From positions 1-45,910 of the forward strand of contig JAGCYQ010000097.1 of the NCBI GenBank assembly GCA_017960765.1: a stretch of 45,910 nt of DNA, given 5' to 3'. The translations under genes and the position numbers were made by a program. The notes below the pieces were generated by a model. The model was not told the origin of the DNA. It made no database searches and saw only the letters and a program-made list of their open reading frames with translations. Source of the stretch: Treponema sp. (GTDB taxonomy: Bacteria > Spirochaetota > Spirochaetia > Treponematales > Treponemataceae). Below, piece by piece: positions 37,593 to 45,910 of the stretch. How positions within the stretch are numbered: position 1 is the stretch's first letter; the number at the start of each line of letters is the position of its first letter.

Positions 37593-38762
37593 ATGTATAC
37601 AGTATCTGAAGTTTTGGATTATGTAGAGGAAGAGGATGTAAAGTTTGTCCGTCTGGCCTTTTTTGATTTGCGTGGTGTACAGAAAAATATTTCCATCATG
37701 GCGGGGCAGCTTAAGAATGCTTTTGAAAACGGAGTAAGTTTTGATGCCTCTGCGGTTTTTGGTTTTGAGACTCCAGAAAAATCTGACCTGTTCCTGCATC
37801 CAGATCCCACCACTGTTGCGGTTCTTCCATGGCGTCCGACAACAGGCAAGGTTGTAAGGATGTTCTGCACGATATCCTATCCTGACGGTACACCATATAA
37901 GAAAGACTGCCGCACTATCCTTTCCAATGCAGTAAAAAAAGCACGCGATGAATATGGAGTTGAATTCAGCTTCGGAACAGAGATTGAATTTTATCTTTTT
38001 AAGCTGGATGAAAAAGGCGAGCCGACAAAGATTCCTTTTGACAACGCAGGTTACATGGATATTGCACCGGAAGACAAGGGTGAGAATATCCGCCGTGAAA
38101 TATGCTTTACACTTGAGCAGATGGGCATACAGCCGGAATCAAGCCATCACGAGGAAGGCCCCGGTCAGAACGAGATTGACTTTCATTATTCAGATGCACT
38201 TACCGCCGCAGACAACGCCGCAACATTCAAATGGATTGTCCGTACACGTGCCGCAAGCGCAGGCCTTTATGCAGACTTTTCTCCAAAGCCTCTGCCAGAC
38301 AGTGCAGGTACAGGCTTCCACATCAACATCTCATGCTCTGATCCGTCTAAAAAAAGAAATGTCCTTGCAGGTATCCTGAAGCATGTCCAGGAATTCACTT
38401 ATTACATGAACTGCACAAAAGCATCCTATGACAGGCTCGGTTCATGCAAGGCCCCCCGTTATGTCGCATGGGGTCACGAGAACCGCTCAACATTGATACG
38501 CGTTCCTTATGCAAGCAATGCAGATGCAAGCCGCCTGGAAATCAGAAATCCGGACTGTGAGTGCAATGTCTATATCGTCTTTACCCTGTTGATTTATGCC
38601 GCCCTGGATGGAATCAAGAATAATCTTGAGCCGCCGGAACCGGTAACAGAAAACCTTTTTGAAGTTGATGATGCAAAGATGGCCACACTCCCCGACACAC
38701 TGGCCGCTGCAAAGAAACTGGCAGAGGAAAGTACTTTCCCCAAGGAAGTTCTTGGATTCTAA
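37593..38762 (+). CDS. glnA: Glutamine synthetase, short form
   Basis: Joins ammonia to glutamate, using ATP. The start at 37593 follows AGGAG; an ATG at 37575 lies inside the TATAAT box. The 389 residues have an N-terminal beta-grasp domain (VRLAFFDLRGVQKN) and catalytic core: FGTEIEFYLF, HHEEGPGQNEIDF, GTGFHINIS, APRYVAWGHENRSTLIRVP and SRLEIRNPDCE. It ends at STFPKEVLGF, about 35-50 residues short of GlnA of B. subtilis, so the last helical segment is missing. No adenylylation Tyr loop is visible. The next gene, an ANTAR regulator, begins one base after its stop, a pairing known from Clostridium glnA-nitR loci. The core residues are intact, so it is probably active, but this is unproven. 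Confidence 0.85.
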   Translation: MYTVSEVLDYVEEEDVKFVRLAFFDLRGVQKNISIMAGQLKNAFENGVSFDASAVFGFETPEKSDLFLHPDPTTVAVLPWRPTTGKVVRMFCTISYPDGTPYKKDCRTILSNAVKKARDEYGVEFSFGTEIEFYLFKLDEKGEPTKIPFDNAGYMDIAPEDKGENIRREICFTLEQMGIQPESSHHEEGPGQNEIDFHYSDALTAADNAATFKWIVRTRAASAGLYADFSPKPLPDSAGTGFHINISCSDPSKKRNVLAGILKHVQEFTYYMNCTKASYDRLGSCKAPRYVAWGHENRSTLIRVPYASNADASRLEIRNPDCECNVYIVFTLLIYAALDGIKNNLEPPEPVTENLFEVDDAKMATLPDTLAAAKKLAEESTFPKEVLGF

Positions 38763-38763
38763 A

Positions 38764-39330
38764 ATGACAGAAGACACCCATAGAGTTTTAGTTGTTGCAA
38801 AAGATTCAAAGCTTTCTCAATCGCTAAGTGCACTGCTGATTCCACCGATTTTTGAGACAACAATTCTTGATGATTTCAACGAGGCACGCAGACAGGTCAC
38901 AGAGCGTGTCTACAACATCGTGATTGTTGATTATGCGGAAGGTGAAGGCTGTGATTTTGCACTGGACATCTCTGACTCCCTTAGTACTGTCCTGCTTCTG
39001 ACACCGACGGAATTCTTTGAGCAGATAAGCCACAGGGTCGAGATATGCGGAATCCTCACTGTAGTAAGTCCGTTTGACATGTTCTATTTTTACAATATGC
39101 TGAAGGCGGCCATTGCAGTTCAGTACAAGACACAGGTTTTATTCAGCCGTACAACACAGCTCAAAGTAAAGATGGAGGAAATAAAGCAGGTAAACCGTGC
39201 AAAGATGCTCCTGATGCAGAACATGAGCATGACAGAGCAGGAAGCCCATCATTACATCGAGAAAGAAGCGATGGACAACGGCCTGAAGAAACTAGCTGTT
39301 GCTGAAAACATAATCAAGACATACGGATAA
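38764..39330 (+). CDS. ANTAR-domain antiterminator with pseudo-receiver
   Basis: RNA-binding regulator of 188 residues. The N-terminal 125 residues resemble a response-regulator receiver: VLVVAKDSK, IVIVDYAEGEG (Asp at the phospho-site), VLLLTPTEF. The acidic pair at the start is reduced, and the conserved Lys before PFD is Ser (VVSPFD), so it is a pseudo-receiver or very atypical. A coiled linker (TQLKVKMEEIKQVNRAKMLL) leads to an ANTAR domain (MSMTEQEAHHYIEKEAMDN, KKLAVAENIIKTY). ANTAR proteins bind tandem hairpins with hexaloops and prevent termination. Next to glnA and facing gltBD, it most likely controls nitrogen genes; the target hairpins are not in the window (the gltB leader lies outside). 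It abuts purF with only 2 bp between stops. Confidence 0.85.
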   Translation: MTEDTHRVLVVAKDSKLSQSLSALLIPPIFETTILDDFNEARRQVTERVYNIVIVDYAEGEGCDFALDISDSLSTVLLLTPTEFFEQISHRVEICGILTVVSPFDMFYFYNMLKAAIAVQYKTQVLFSRTTQLKVKMEEIKQVNRAKMLLMQNMSMTEQEAHHYIEKEAMDNGLKKLAVAENIIKTYG

Positions 39331-39332
39331 TA

Positions 39333-40784
39333 TCACACAGGATATTCACCATTAAAGCATCCTTCACACCATTGGTCAGCACTGTTTTTTCCCACAGGGC
39401 AGCATGAGCTTAATGCTTTCTTCATGCCATCAAGAGAAATAAATGCCAATGAGTCAGAACCAATTTCCCTGCGGATTGCCTCAAGTTCATGTGTGCTGGA
39501 TATGAGCTCTGCTTTACTTGGAGTGTTAATGCCCAAATGACACGGAAACTTTACTGGAGGCGATGAAACACGGAAATGAACTTCCTTTGTCCCTGCTCTC
39601 CTCAGTATCTGAACAAGACGACGGCTAGTGGTTCCGCGCACTATGGAATCATCTATAACAATGACACGCTTTCCCTCAAGGTCGCTTCGTATTGCATTGA
39701 GCTTTACAAAAACCATGTTCTCACGTTCTGCCTGAGTGGGAGCGATAAATGTACGTCCGATATATTTGTTCTTGATGATGCCCATGCCATAGGGAACACC
39801 GCTTGCCCTTGCATATCCCTGAGCCGCACCAAGTCCGCTGTCCGGAACACCGATTACGATATCAGCCTCCACAGAAGATTCCTGAGCAAGAACCTCTCCC
39901 ATTTTATACCTTGCTTCCTGAACGGATATTCCGTCTATTACAGAATCAGGCCTTGCAAAATAAACGTACTCAAAAATACATGTGCGCTTTTTTTCCTGTG
40001 CGTATTTAATTGACTTGAGGCCATCCCTGTTGACTACGACTATTTCCCCGGGTTCCACGTCACGAAGATATTGACCATTCACTGCATCAATGGCACATGA
40101 TTCAGATGTGATTATAACGGAGGCTTCAGGATTGCTGCTGCTTTCTATTGTACCGATACACAAAGGCCTTATTCCATTCGGATCCCTAACTCCAATCAGC
40201 ATGTTCTCCGTCATTATGGTCAATGCAAAGGATCCTTTTACCAGCTGTGCAGTCTGTATCACCGCTTCAACAAAGCGTTTCTGATTCTCTGTCTGATTTG
40301 ATTTTTCATCATTGCTGCTTCCCAGTTTACCACCGTTCTCGATAAACTTGTGGACTATCAGTTTTAATATTACCTCACTGTCACTGGAGCTTGAAAAAGT
40401 ACATCCGTAATCCTCAAGAATCTCGCGCATCTTGGTGTGGTTTACAAGCTGACCGTTATGAGCCAGGGCAATGGAGCCGTTTTTAAATGAGTTCAAGAAA
40501 GGCTGTGCATTATCCAGTGTCCTTCCACCTGCAGTCGCATAGCGCACATGTCCTACAGCAATATTTCCCTTTAAGGAGTCAAAGCTACCATGAACAAAAA
40601 CATCGCTCACAAGCCCCTCAGCCTTGTGCATCCTTATCCTTGTTCCGTCGCTTACGGCAATTCCTGCGCTTTCCTGACCGCGATGCTGCAAGGAAGTGAG
40701 TGCATAATAACTTAGCCCCGCTGCATTTTCTGCACCATAGATTCCAACTACTCCGCACTCATCCTCAAATTTATCTTCGCTCAT
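39333..40784 (-). CDS. purF: Amidophosphoribosyltransferase
   Basis: First step of purine synthesis: PRPP plus glutamine gives phosphoribosylamine. The 483 residues have the N-terminal nucleophile Cys10 after a nine-residue propeptide (DECGVVGIYG), the glutaminase signature SLQHRGQESAGIA, and the PRPP motif VIVIDDSIVRGTTS. C-terminal Cys residues (SSCCPVG, WCEGCFNGEYPV) suggest the iron-sulfur cluster of the Bacillus-type enzyme. It is the last gene of gltB-gltD-purF and starts 13 bp after gltD. Co-transcription with glutamate synthase is unusual. Confidence 0.96.
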   Translation of the reverse strand: MSEDKFEDECGVVGIYGAENAAGLSYYALTSLQHRGQESAGIAVSDGTRIRMHKAEGLVSDVFVHGSFDSLKGNIAVGHVRYATAGGRTLDNAQPFLNSFKNGSIALAHNGQLVNHTKMREILEDYGCTFSSSSDSEVILKLIVHKFIENGGKLGSSNDEKSNQTENQKRFVEAVIQTAQLVKGSFALTIMTENMLIGVRDPNGIRPLCIGTIESSSNPEASVIITSESCAIDAVNGQYLRDVEPGEIVVVNRDGLKSIKYAQEKKRTCIFEYVYFARPDSVIDGISVQEARYKMGEVLAQESSVEADIVIGVPDSGLGAAQGYARASGVPYGMGIIKNKYIGRTFIAPTQAERENMVFVKLNAIRSDLEGKRVIVIDDSIVRGTTSRRLVQILRRAGTKEVHFRVSSPPVKFPCHLGINTPSKAELISSTHELEAIRREIGSDSLAFISLDGMKKALSSCCPVGKNSADQWCEGCFNGEYPV

Positions 40785-40797
40785 TTTAACCGCTCTT

Positions 40798-42387
40798 TTA
40801 TCTCATTAAAAAATCATCGATTTCCTGTGCACATTCCCGGCCCTCAGCAATTGCCCAGACAACAAGAGACTGACCACGATGCATGTCACCTGCAGTAAAG
40901 ACTTTTTCCTGCTCTGTCCTATAGCCTGTATCGGAGCTGAATGAAGTTGACTTATGTGATTCCTTGAGAGCCGTTGCAACTGTATCGCGTGGACCAAGAC
41001 CGACATTAAATGCCTGCGCCGTGTATTCCTCGCATCCGACAAAGCCTGCCGCAACAAGAAGCAGATCACACGGAAGAGTTTTCTCCGTACCCTCGCGCTC
41101 AACAAGCTGACGCTTTCCGTCTATCATTTTGAATTCAACTTCTACCGTACGTACTGCAGTAATGTGTCCGTTCTCACTTATGACTTCCTTTACTGTAGTC
41201 TCATAGATTCGCGGGTCATGTCCGAATTTTGCAATAGACTCTTCTGCACCGTAATCTGTTTTAAGGATTTTTGGCCACTGTGGCCATGGATTGTTTGCGG
41301 TCCGTTCAACTGGAGGACAAGGCATCATCTCTATCTGGACAACTGACTTACATCCCAGACGAATCGCACTTCCACAGCAGTCGTTTCCTGTGTCACCGCC
41401 ACCGACTATGATTTCATTCTTGTTCTCTATCTGGATTCCGTGCTGATCATAGAGTACCTGTGCAATCTGCTTGTTGGCTGGGTTTATGTTTACCTGCTCA
41501 AGTGCATCGCTTGTTGCAATGACACATTTTGTAACAGCCTTAAGGAAATCAACGGCAAACATCATTCCGCCATCAGCACCCTGCCTTCCTGTTGCAAGAT
41601 CTTTTATTCCAGCGGCTCCAAGTGCCCTGGCTTTTTTTGCACCACAGCACAATGCAACAGCATCAAACTCATTCAGGATATGCTCAGCGGATGCTCCACG
41701 TCCGACATCTGCATTGAATACAAATTCAACTCCCTCAGCCTTCATCAGCTCAATCCTGCGGTCAACAATTTTTTTATCAAGCTTCATGTTGGGGATTCCG
41801 TACATCAGAAGTCCACCGGCCTTATCCTCACGCTCGTAAACTGTAACACTATGACCACGGCGGTTTAACCAGTCAGCACATGCAAGTCCGGCAGGTCCCG
41901 CTCCAATCACGGCAATTTTCTTACCGCTCCTTACAGCTGGAATCTGAGGCTTCATGTACCCTGATTCAAAGGCTTTTTCGATTATATAAAGCTCATTCTC
42001 GTGAATCGTTACTGCTCCATCGTTGCATACAGGATTTCCGCAATTGCATGCTTTCTCGCACAGTGCAGGACAAACTCGGCCTGTGAACTCCGGGAAGCTT
42101 GATGTCTTTAAAAGACGCCATGCCGCCATGTCATACTGACCTTTATAAAGCGCATCATTCCACTCAGGAATATAATTATGAAGCGGACATCCTGTTACCA
42201 TGCCTGCAAGCTTTATCGCACTCTGGCACATCGGAACTCCACAGTTCATGCAACGTGCTGCCTGCTCACGTCTTTTTGCATCGTTCATCACAGGATGGAA
42301 TTCCTTGAAATTCTCTATGCGGATAAGTGGCTCATAGCTTCCATTTTCTATACGTTCATAGTCCATAAATCCAGTTGGTTTTGCCAT
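40798..42387 (-). CDS. gltD: Glutamate synthase small subunit
   Basis: NAD(P)H-dependent electron-input subunit of glutamate synthase. The 529 residues have N-terminal Cys clusters for two 4Fe-4S centres (CMNCGVPMC, CPLHNYIPEWN, CPALCEKACNCGN), an FAD-binding GAGPAGLACADWL, and an NAD(P)H-binding GGGDTGNDC. It ends with the FAD motif FTAGDMHRGQSLVVWAIAEG. Its partner gltB lies 15 bp upstream. AAGGAG precedes its start. Confidence 0.96.
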   Translation of the reverse strand: MAKPTGFMDYERIENGSYEPLIRIENFKEFHPVMNDAKRREQAARCMNCGVPMCQSAIKLAGMVTGCPLHNYIPEWNDALYKGQYDMAAWRLLKTSSFPEFTGRVCPALCEKACNCGNPVCNDGAVTIHENELYIIEKAFESGYMKPQIPAVRSGKKIAVIGAGPAGLACADWLNRRGHSVTVYEREDKAGGLLMYGIPNMKLDKKIVDRRIELMKAEGVEFVFNADVGRGASAEHILNEFDAVALCCGAKKARALGAAGIKDLATGRQGADGGMMFAVDFLKAVTKCVIATSDALEQVNINPANKQIAQVLYDQHGIQIENKNEIIVGGGDTGNDCCGSAIRLGCKSVVQIEMMPCPPVERTANNPWPQWPKILKTDYGAEESIAKFGHDPRIYETTVKEVISENGHITAVRTVEVEFKMIDGKRQLVEREGTEKTLPCDLLLVAAGFVGCEEYTAQAFNVGLGPRDTVATALKESHKSTSFSSDTGYRTEQEKVFTAGDMHRGQSLVVWAIAEGRECAQEIDDFLMR

Positions 42388-42402
42388 TGTCGTTCTCCTT
42401 CT

Positions 42403-45400
42403 CTACGCTGTACATTTCTTAAATGCCGCAAGCACTGCTTCATCATGTTTTGCACCAGACTTTTCCTGAACTGCAATTTCCGTCATGACCTTAAGATAAT
42501 CATTCGGGATAATCTTCTTAAAGCAGGTCTTGTAATGCTCCCAGTCCGAAAGTATGTCATTTGCTTTTTTAGATCCTGTCTCACGTGCATGCTGCTCGAT
42601 CAAATCATGAAGCTGGTCACAGTCTGTTGTACCCTGAACAGTCGTTGTCTCATCATCCAGATCGTACATCTTTACAAGACCATGATTGAGCCTCTTATAA
42701 AGATCATGATGCTCATCCAGGACATAGGCTACTCCACCGCTCATTCCAGCCGCAAGGTTACGTCCTGTCTGTCCAAGAATAACAGCAACTCCACCTGTCA
42801 TATACTCAAGGCCATGATCACCGCATCCTTCCACAACAGAAACAGCTCCTGAATTCCTTACGCAGAAACGCTCTCCTGTCACACCGTTGATGAATGCTTT
42901 TCCACTTGTGGCACCAAACAATGCAACATTTCCGATGATGATGTTCTCGTCAGCACTGCCGTTAAAATCAACAGGCTTCTTTACAACAAGCTTTCCACCG
43001 CTCAGGCCCTTTCCAAAGTAATCGTTTGCCTCGCCTTCAAGACAAAGAGTAAGGCCACGAGGAATGAATGCACCAAAGCTCTGACCGCCGCCTCCCTTAA
43101 AGTTCACACGGTATGCGTCATCATTTAGTGTATTTCCGAATTTCTTTTGAATCTCACTTCCAAGGATTGTTCCCACGGTACGGTCGATGGACTGAATGGA
43201 AATCGGACTGTCAGACAGGTTTGCCTTCTTTTCAAATGAAGGTACAAGTGATGCAAGGTCCAGCTTTTTCTCTAATTCAAAATTGAATGTATCACGCTGT
43301 GTTTTCCACTCTTCATTTACTTTTCCCTGCTTACTACTGCCAGATACTGCCAGTACCCTGCTCAGATCCAAAAGACCTGCACGCTTGAATCCCTGTTTCT
43401 CCTTCATCCTGAGCAAATCGGTTCTTCCGCACATCTCAGTGACAGTCCTTACACCGAGCTTTGCCATGTACTCACGAAGCTCCTGTGCAATAAACTTCAT
43501 GAAGTTCTCGACATATTCAGGCTTACCGGGGAAACGTGCACGTAATTTCTCGTTTTGAGTTGCAACACCAAACGGACATGTATCAAGATTACATACACGC
43601 ATCATTGCACATCCCATTGTAATAAGCGGGGCAGTTGCAAAACCGAATTCCTCCGCACCAAGGAGACATGCAATTGCAACATCACGTCCGCTCATAAGTT
43701 TTCCGTCGGTTTCGATTATCACGCGACCACGCAGGCCGTTCCGAATCAATGTCTGATGAGCCTCGGAAAGTCCAAGCTCCCATGGCAAGCCCGCATGATG
43801 AATTGAAGAAATCGGAGCCGCACCAGTTCCGCCATCGTGACCGCTAATAAGGATTACCTGCGCACCAGCCTTTGCAACACCTGCGGCGATTGTTCCTACA
43901 CCAGCCTCACTTACAAGCTTTACGCTGATTCTTGCATCCCTGTTTGCATTCTTAAGATCGTAAATCAACTGGGCCAGATCCTCAATTGAATAAATGTCAT
44001 GATGCGGAGGTGGAGAGATAAGGGAAACACCGGGAGTTGCAAGACGTGTCTGAGCTATCCATGGATAAACTTTTTTTCCTGGAAGATGACCGCCCTCACC
44101 AGGCTTTGCACCCTGTGCCATCTTTATCTGAATCTCTTTTGCACTCAGGAGGTATTCTTCTGTTACACCGAATCTTCCCGATGCCACCTGCTTTATTGCA
44201 CTGTTGTATTCTGTTCCAATACGCTCAGGTTTTTCACCGCCTTCTCCGCTGTTTGATTTTCCGTGAAGATGATTCATAGCCGCCGCCATGCACTTGTGGG
44301 CTTCCTCGCTTATTGAACCATAGGACATGGCACCTGTCTTAAAGCGCTGAACAATTGAGTCAACGCTTTCAACCTCATCAAGAGGGATTTCTCCAGATCC
44401 AGATGCAAAATCAAAATCAAGCATTGCACGCAAAGTGTGTGGATGAGAATTATCATCAACCATTGCAGTGTATTCCTTGAACCTTGCATAGTCACCATTA
44501 CGTGTTGATTCCTGTAATGCGATTATTGTTTCCGGATTATACAGGTGATCCTCTGCATTCGGGCCACGGCGGAATTTGTGGTAGCCTACAGAATCAAGAT
44601 GAGTGTTAACTGTTAGTCCCAGAGCGTTCCATGCCTGCTCGTGATGATAGATTATATCCTCCTCAATTTCCTTGAGCGTAATTCCACCAACACGGCTTAC
44701 TGTATTTGTAAAGTATTTTTCTATTACTTCAGGTGCAATTCCAACTGCCTCAAAAATCTGTGCTGACTGATAGGACTGTACCGCACTGATTCCCATCTTT
44801 GCCGCAATCTTTACGATACCATCTATTATCGCCTTGTTGTAATCGTCAATCGCAGTATGATAATCCTTGTCAAGAAGTTTCTGATCAATAAGCTCAGTAA
44901 TGGCTTCCTGTGCAAGATATGGATTTACAGCACGTGCTCCGTAACCCAGACACATCGCCGCCTGATGAACATCACGGACCTCTCCGCTTTCCAGAATGAT
45001 AGAAATCTTTGTACGTTTTTTCGTACGGATAAGATACTGCTCAACAGCACTGACCGCAAGCAGCGAAGGAATTGCAACATGATTTTCATCCACACCACGG
45101 TCACTCAGGATGATGATGTTGAATCCTTCGGAATACGCTGAATCAATCTGATTGAAAATACTGTCCAGTGCAGATTCAAGTCTGCTTCCGTCTACAGGAC
45201 CGAATCCATCTGAAATATCAATCAAGAGGGACAGAGTCTTTGCCTTTAATCCGTTCTGATTCAATGCGGCAATTTTAATAAGGTCCGTACCCGTCAAAAT
45301 CGGATTGTTGATTTCAAGAACATGGCAGTTTGAACCTTTTGTATGAAGCAGGTCTCCGTCAGTTCCTACATAAACTGTAGTATCGGTAACAATCTTTTCC

Positions 45401-45910
45401 CTCAGGCTGTCGATTGGAGGATTTGTAACCTGAGCAAAAAGCTGCTTGAAATATGAATAAAGGCTTGGATGTTTGTCTGACATGCAGGCAAGAGGAGTGT
45501 CAACACCCATTGCACCAGTAGGCTCACTTCCGGTACGTGCCATAGGAAGGACCATTTCGTTAAGGTCTTCGTAATTCCAGCCGAATGCACGGTAAAGCCT
45601 GTTGCGTTCTTCCTGTGTGGAAACCGGTATTTTCTTATTAGGAATTTTAAGGTCCCCAAGATGAACGATATTCTGATCAAGCCATTCACCGTATGGATGT
45701 GCGGCCGCATAACTTTCCTTTATGTCCCTGTCACTGATGAGTTTCTTTTGCACCGTATCAACAAGAAGCATGCGTCCAGGCATGAGTCTTGATTTTTTTT
45801 CTATTTGGCTTTCCGGAACATCAAGAACTCCTACTTCGCTTGAAAGGATGAGCATGTTGTCTTTTGTAATGAAATATCTGCTTGGACGTAATCCGTTTCT
45901 GTCCAAGGTG
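42403..45910 (-). CDS. gltB: Glutamate synthase large subunit (5' end outside window)
   Basis: Partial gene: the reading frame continues beyond the right edge, so the first roughly 340 residues (most of the N-terminal glutaminase domain) are missing. The visible 1167 residues have LDRNGLRPSRY from the amidotransferase end, a central domain, the FMN-binding synthase domain (KPGEGGHLPGKK, GVSLISPPPHHDIYSIEDL, ISGHDGGTGAAPISS) and the 3Fe-4S motif CAMMRVCNLDTCPFGVATQ. The C-terminal GXGXG beta-helix follows (GGKLVVKKP, NVALFGATSGKAFI, YMTGGVAVILG). Transfers the glutamine amide to 2-oxoglutarate. It leads the gltB-gltD-purF operon; its promoter is not visible. Confidence 0.97.
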   Translation of the reverse strand, partial: TLDRNGLRPSRYFITKDNMLILSSEVGVLDVPESQIEKKSRLMPGRMLLVDTVQKKLISDRDIKESYAAAHPYGEWLDQNIVHLGDLKIPNKKIPVSTQEERNRLYRAFGWNYEDLNEMVLPMARTGSEPTGAMGVDTPLACMSDKHPSLYSYFKQLFAQVTNPPIDSLREKIVTDTTVYVGTDGDLLHTKGSNCHVLEINNPILTGTDLIKIAALNQNGLKAKTLSLLIDISDGFGPVDGSRLESALDSIFNQIDSAYSEGFNIIILSDRGVDENHVAIPSLLAVSAVEQYLIRTKKRTKISIILESGEVRDVHQAAMCLGYGARAVNPYLAQEAITELIDQKLLDKDYHTAIDDYNKAIIDGIVKIAAKMGISAVQSYQSAQIFEAVGIAPEVIEKYFTNTVSRVGGITLKEIEEDIIYHHEQAWNALGLTVNTHLDSVGYHKFRRGPNAEDHLYNPETIIALQESTRNGDYARFKEYTAMVDDNSHPHTLRAMLDFDFASGSGEIPLDEVESVDSIVQRFKTGAMSYGSISEEAHKCMAAAMNHLHGKSNSGEGGEKPERIGTEYNSAIKQVASGRFGVTEEYLLSAKEIQIKMAQGAKPGEGGHLPGKKVYPWIAQTRLATPGVSLISPPPHHDIYSIEDLAQLIYDLKNANRDARISVKLVSEAGVGTIAAGVAKAGAQVILISGHDGGTGAAPISSIHHAGLPWELGLSEAHQTLIRNGLRGRVIIETDGKLMSGRDVAIACLLGAEEFGFATAPLITMGCAMMRVCNLDTCPFGVATQNEKLRARFPGKPEYVENFMKFIAQELREYMAKLGVRTVTEMCGRTDLLRMKEKQGFKRAGLLDLSRVLAVSGSSKQGKVNEEWKTQRDTFNFELEKKLDLASLVPSFEKKANLSDSPISIQSIDRTVGTILGSEIQKKFGNTLNDDAYRVNFKGGGGQSFGAFIPRGLTLCLEGEANDYFGKGLSGGKLVVKKPVDFNGSADENIIIGNVALFGATSGKAFINGVTGERFCVRNSGAVSVVEGCGDHGLEYMTGGVAVILGQTGRNLAAGMSGGVAYVLDEHHDLYKRLNHGLVKMYDLDDETTTVQGTTDCDQLHDLIEQHARETGSKKANDILSDWEHYKTCFKKIIPNDYLKVMTEIAVQEKSGAKHDEAVLAAFKKCTA

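Noticed and set aside
39329-39346. Hairpin AATATC/GATATT as a shared terminator of the ANTAR gene and purF
   Set aside because: Six A/T-rich pairs with no T-tract on either strand; too weak.

Overview
The window looks like a chromosomal segment of a spirochaete, most likely a Treponema-type organism. This is inferred from gene content: many Cys-lipidated lipoproteins with relaxed lipoboxes, an RNase Y, a DUF2259-like secreted protein, a giant membrane TPR protein resembling the spirochaetal flagellar collar protein FlcA, and paired signal-peptide barrel/transglutaminase proteins. No tRNA, rRNA, CRISPR array, insertion sequence or phage gene was found. No stretch over 300 bases lacks a gene.

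Layout. (1) 1-1.6 kb: rny (RNase Y) with a clean terminator. (2) 1.6-14.6 kb: an accessory cell-envelope locus. Two paralogous regulators (2864-3895 and 13572-14594), each with six predicted membrane segments and a C-terminal SARP/OmpR-like DNA-binding domain, bracket a three-gene operon on the minus strand (a 1247-residue lipoprotein, a degenerate transglutaminase-like protein with a TPR tail, and an intact transglutaminase-like protein) and a second lipoprotein. The promoters of the operon and of the second lipoprotein carry the same 11-bp-phased direct repeats (core TCAGCACAA), placed at the same distance from a TAAAAT -10 box. This looks like a membrane-sensor regulon for surface proteins and is the best candidate for an undescribed system. 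(3) 14.7-21.2 kb: a DUF2259-like protein, a polytopic membrane protein, a polyprenol/diacylglycerol kinase-like protein, the FlcA-like TPR protein and a lipoprotein with a glycogen-binding-like domain. (4) 21.2-34.1 kb: housekeeping and envelope genes: gpsA-ffh, an M16 zinc-protease lipoprotein, a second metalloprotease-like lipoprotein, ilvN, murI with a zinc-ribbon gene, a pentapeptide-repeat/metallo-beta-lactamase pair, and a chemoreceptor. (5) 34.2-45.9 kb: nitrogen and nucleotide metabolism. The C-terminal half of CarB, pyrG, glnA and an ANTAR regulator run rightward, converging on gltB-gltD-purF, with gltB cut by the window edge.

How it fits together. Region 5 is a glutamine/glutamate economy module. 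GlnA makes glutamine; GltBD, PyrG and PurF consume it. The ANTAR protein next to glnA is a plausible antiterminator for nitrogen genes. The carB-pyrG unit begins with a leader holding a terminator hairpin and a short open frame overlapping carB, suggesting attenuation.

A genome-style feature recurs. Many promoters read TTGAnn-17 bp-TAnnnT, and several genes start about 6 nt after the -10 box with no Shine-Dalgarno sequence, so they are probably leaderless.
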